Shown here piece after piece: positions 63,959 to 64,000 of a stretch of DNA of 64,000 bases (the first letter of the stretch is position 1; every line of letters starts with the position of its first letter). Source of the DNA: Spirosoma arboris (lineage in GTDB: Bacteria; Bacteroidota; Bacteroidia; Cytophagales; Spirosomataceae). Where the stretch lies: assembly GCF_009754945.1 (NCBI RefSeq), contig NZ_WPIN01000011.1, positions 1 to 64,000 of the forward strand, in the 5' to 3' direction. A program made the position numbers and the translations under genes. The notes below the pieces were generated by a model that made no database searches, was not told where the DNA came from, and saw nothing but the letters and a program-made list of their open reading frames with translations.

Positions 63959-64000
63959 TTATACAAAATCACGGGCCTCGTCTTTGGTATCGAACACCCG
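63959..64000 (-). CDS. C-terminal end of a gene beyond the window
   Basis: The last 13 codons (RVFDTKDEARDFV) and a TAA at 63959-63961 are readable on the minus strand up to the window edge. Nothing can be said of the function. Confidence 0.3.
   Translation of the reverse strand, partial: RVFDTKDEARDFV

Noticed and set aside
1..64000. CRISPR array
   Set aside because: No regularly spaced direct repeats of 25-40 bp were seen; the only short tandem or phased repeats are at 37731-37800 and 62872-62898.

Overview
The window looks like a chromosomal segment of a Bacteroidota bacterium of the order Cytophagales, most like Spirosoma and relatives. This rests on gene families (6-bladed beta-propeller lipoproteins, a short Cys-rich exported peptide, AraC/serine-hydrolase pairs, receiver-only regulators), the near absence of Shine-Dalgarno sequences, and moderate GC with AT-rich islands. 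The genus is inferred. No complete rRNA or tRNA gene and no CRISPR array was seen.

Layout. 1-10 kb: three serine beta-lactamase-like hydrolases, two AraC regulators, a lipoprotein and a broken IS110. 10-12 kb: an IS3 element joined to an IS5 fragment and to a truncated SDR gene. 12-21 kb: a molybdenum hydroxylase operon (2Fe-2S, FAD and Mo subunits), a stress-type SDR, a YihY/BrkB membrane protein and a DUF72 protein. 21.6-23.1 kb: a CD-NTase (SMODS) gene overlapping a SLATT membrane-effector gene, a compact CBASS-like module. 23.3-26.2 kb: three receiver-only response regulators, one split exactly by an IS256 element with an 8-bp target duplication. 26.4-27.6 and 51.7-52.9 kb: two nearly identical AAA/DUF4143 ATPase genes in direct orientation, enclosing about 25 kb. 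Inside lie an RND pump with its adaptor, an AT-rich TlpA / beta-propeller / small Cys-peptide cluster, a pile of dead transposases (38-41 kb), a second RND pump, another IS3, and a two-gene short Argonaute system. 53.7-58.2 kb: a radical SAM/SPASM enzyme, an overlapping 62-residue Cys-containing precursor-like peptide, a second 44-residue peptide and a divergent XRE regulator (a candidate RiPP locus). 58.8-62.95 kb: the end of an integrated element, with an excisionase-like HTH protein, an IS630, a tyrosine recombinase and a tRNA 3'-end fragment (probable att site).

Two results stand out. First, the Argonaute partner (46841-49615, 924 residues) joins an N-terminal SIR2 NADase-like domain to a RecG/Schlafen-type GHKL ATPase scaffold (residues about 330-600) and a C-terminal APAZ region. 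It overlaps a short, catalytically dead MID-PIWI Argonaute gene by 8 bp, which suggests a SIR2-APAZ/Ago abortive-infection system with an added ATPase module. Second, a GC-rich 16-bp sequence with consensus CGCWNCGGCGGYCCGR occurs five times, always directly after (A/T)AC. Twice it lies in the IS110 recombinase gene and once in the IS110 leader; it is also in an ISL3 and an IS630 transposase. Removing exactly 16 bp from the IS110 and ISL3 copies restores conserved protein sequence; in the IS630 it restores the first reading frame up to an A7 tract. These look like a short mobile or footprint sequence that inactivates transposases.

Other transposases carry single-base stop codons, so the window records heavy IS invasion followed by IS death, next to several anti-phage-type systems.
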